From NCBI GenBank assembly GCA_035626235.1, contig DASPOB010000037.1:1-5633 (forward strand): 5,633 bases of DNA. The letters run 5' to 3'. Each line of letters starts with the position of its first letter. The stretch's first letter is position 1. This DNA comes from DATFYP01 sp035626235. Lineage in GTDB: Archaea > Thermoproteota > Nitrososphaeria > Nitrososphaerales > Gagatemarchaeaceae. A model generated the notes under the pieces. It was not told the origin of the DNA. It saw only the letters and a list, made by a program, of their open reading frames with translations, and searched no databases. The translations under genes and the position numbers were made by a program. Below, one piece after another: positions 5,078-5,633 of the stretch.

Positions 5078-5633
5078 TTGTCATTCGAGCAGTTCATGCC
5101 GGGCGCGACCGCCGTGGGCATAGCCTACAAGGACGGGGTCGTCCTCGGAGCCGAAAAGAGAATAACCCTCGGGAGCTTCGTGAGGAGCAAGTCGGGGAAG
5201 AAGGTCTTCAGGGTGACCGAAAACGTCGGGGCGGTCTGCGCGGGAATGGTTTCCGACATGCAGAACCTAGTGCGAGAGGTCTCCGTCTACTCGAAATTGA
5301 AAGAGCTCGAATCGCGCAAGCCGATGAAACCAAACTCAGTGGCGAAGCTGATGTCCACGCTGATGTTCCAGAACCGGTACGCCCCCCTGCTGACGCAGGT
5401 CATCCTCGGCGGGGTCGGGCAGAAGCCTGTGGTCTACGTCTTGGACCCCCTCGGGAGCGTGATCTCGGACCAGTACGCGACCGTCGGAACCGGAGAGGAG
5501 ACGGCGATAGGGGTCGTGGAGGCGGGCTATTCGACGTCCATCACCCAAAAGGAAGCGCGAGACTTGCTCCTGTCCTCGATCAAGGCCGCCATCGCGCGGG
5601 ACGCCATGAGCGGAAACGGAATAGACCTCATGA
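5078..5633 (+). CDS. psmB: Proteasome beta subunit, apparently non-catalytic paralogue (3' end cut by the window)
   Basis: This is a subunit of the inner rings of the 20S proteasome. The reading frame is open to the edge (185 codons); only a short C-terminal part is missing. From TTG 5078 it begins MSFEQFMPGATAVGI; ATG 5096 would give MPGATAVGI. The TTG form fits the TATA spacing and resembles thaumarchaeal homologues as I remember them. Aligned without gaps to mature beta subunits (residue 10 = position 1), position 1 is Ala instead of the nucleophile Thr, position 17 is Glu instead of Asp and position 129 is Thr instead of Ser. Lys33 (K42), Gly47 (G56), Asp166 (D175) and Ser169 (S178) are kept. 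Without Thr1 it should neither self-process nor cleave peptides, so it probably assembles with a second, active beta subunit encoded elsewhere. The intact fold speaks against a pseudogene. Confidence 0.9.
   Translation, partial: MSFEQFMPGATAVGIAYKDGVVLGAEKRITLGSFVRSKSGKKVFRVTENVGAVCAGMVSDMQNLVREVSVYSKLKELESRKPMKPNSVAKLMSTLMFQNRYAPLLTQVILGGVGQKPVVYVLDPLGSVISDQYATVGTGEETAIGVVEAGYSTSITQKEARDLLLSSIKAAIARDAMSGNGIDLM

Noticed and set aside
5078..5632. The beta subunit gene as a pseudogene because of its lost Thr1
   Set aside because: The frame is intact, surrounding active-site and structural residues are kept and similar subunits exist in related archaea, so a maintained non-catalytic subunit is more likely.

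Overview
The window is a compact piece of archaeal core genome. Six of the seven genes are recognisable housekeeping genes. Archaeal origin rests on four points: sn-glycerol-1-phosphate dehydrogenase, the enzyme that sets archaeal lipid stereochemistry; an archaeal-type NMN adenylyltransferase; a proteasome beta subunit; and TATA-type promoters close to start codons. The protein sequences resemble, from memory, those of Thaumarchaeota/Nitrososphaeria: EgsA with SHDGISSP and HGEKCG, a proteasome beta that begins with MSFEQF and carries GATAVG, and a long SlyD-like FKBP. The DNA is clearly GC-rich, judged by eye, which would suit a GC-rich or deep-branching member better than marine ammonia oxidisers. 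No amo, nir or other lifestyle genes are present, so the metabolism cannot be deduced.

Layout: (1) 1-180, minus strand, the N-terminal part of an unknown membrane protein running off the left edge, with a Shine-Dalgarno site. (2) 181-403, a divergent intergenic region with a GC-rich repeat/hairpin and the TATA box of egsA. (3) 404-1444, plus strand, egsA. (4) 1441-3910, minus strand, three genes read in the order NMN adenylyltransferase, class V aminotransferase, FKBP prolyl isomerase. The first two are tightly coupled, while the FKBP gene has its own TATA box. (5) 3911-3984, a short divergent promoter region with one palindromic TATATA between two genes that probably both start with TTG. (6) 3985-5031, plus strand, RNA 3'-phosphate cyclase. 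(7) 5078 to the right edge, plus strand, a proteasome beta subunit cut off near its C-terminus.

Together the genes cover membrane lipid backbone synthesis, NAD synthesis, amino-acid transamination, protein folding, RNA end processing and protein degradation. They are not one pathway. I found no undescribed multi-gene system, mobile element, CRISPR array or RNA gene. The points most worth a second look are small-scale: the proteasome beta subunit has alanine where the catalytic Thr1 should be; one TATA box seems to serve two divergent genes; two convergent genes share a CTAG for both stop codons; and every proposed promoter-proximal start lies about 27 to 40 nt after a TATA-like box, which suggests leaderless or short-leader mRNAs.
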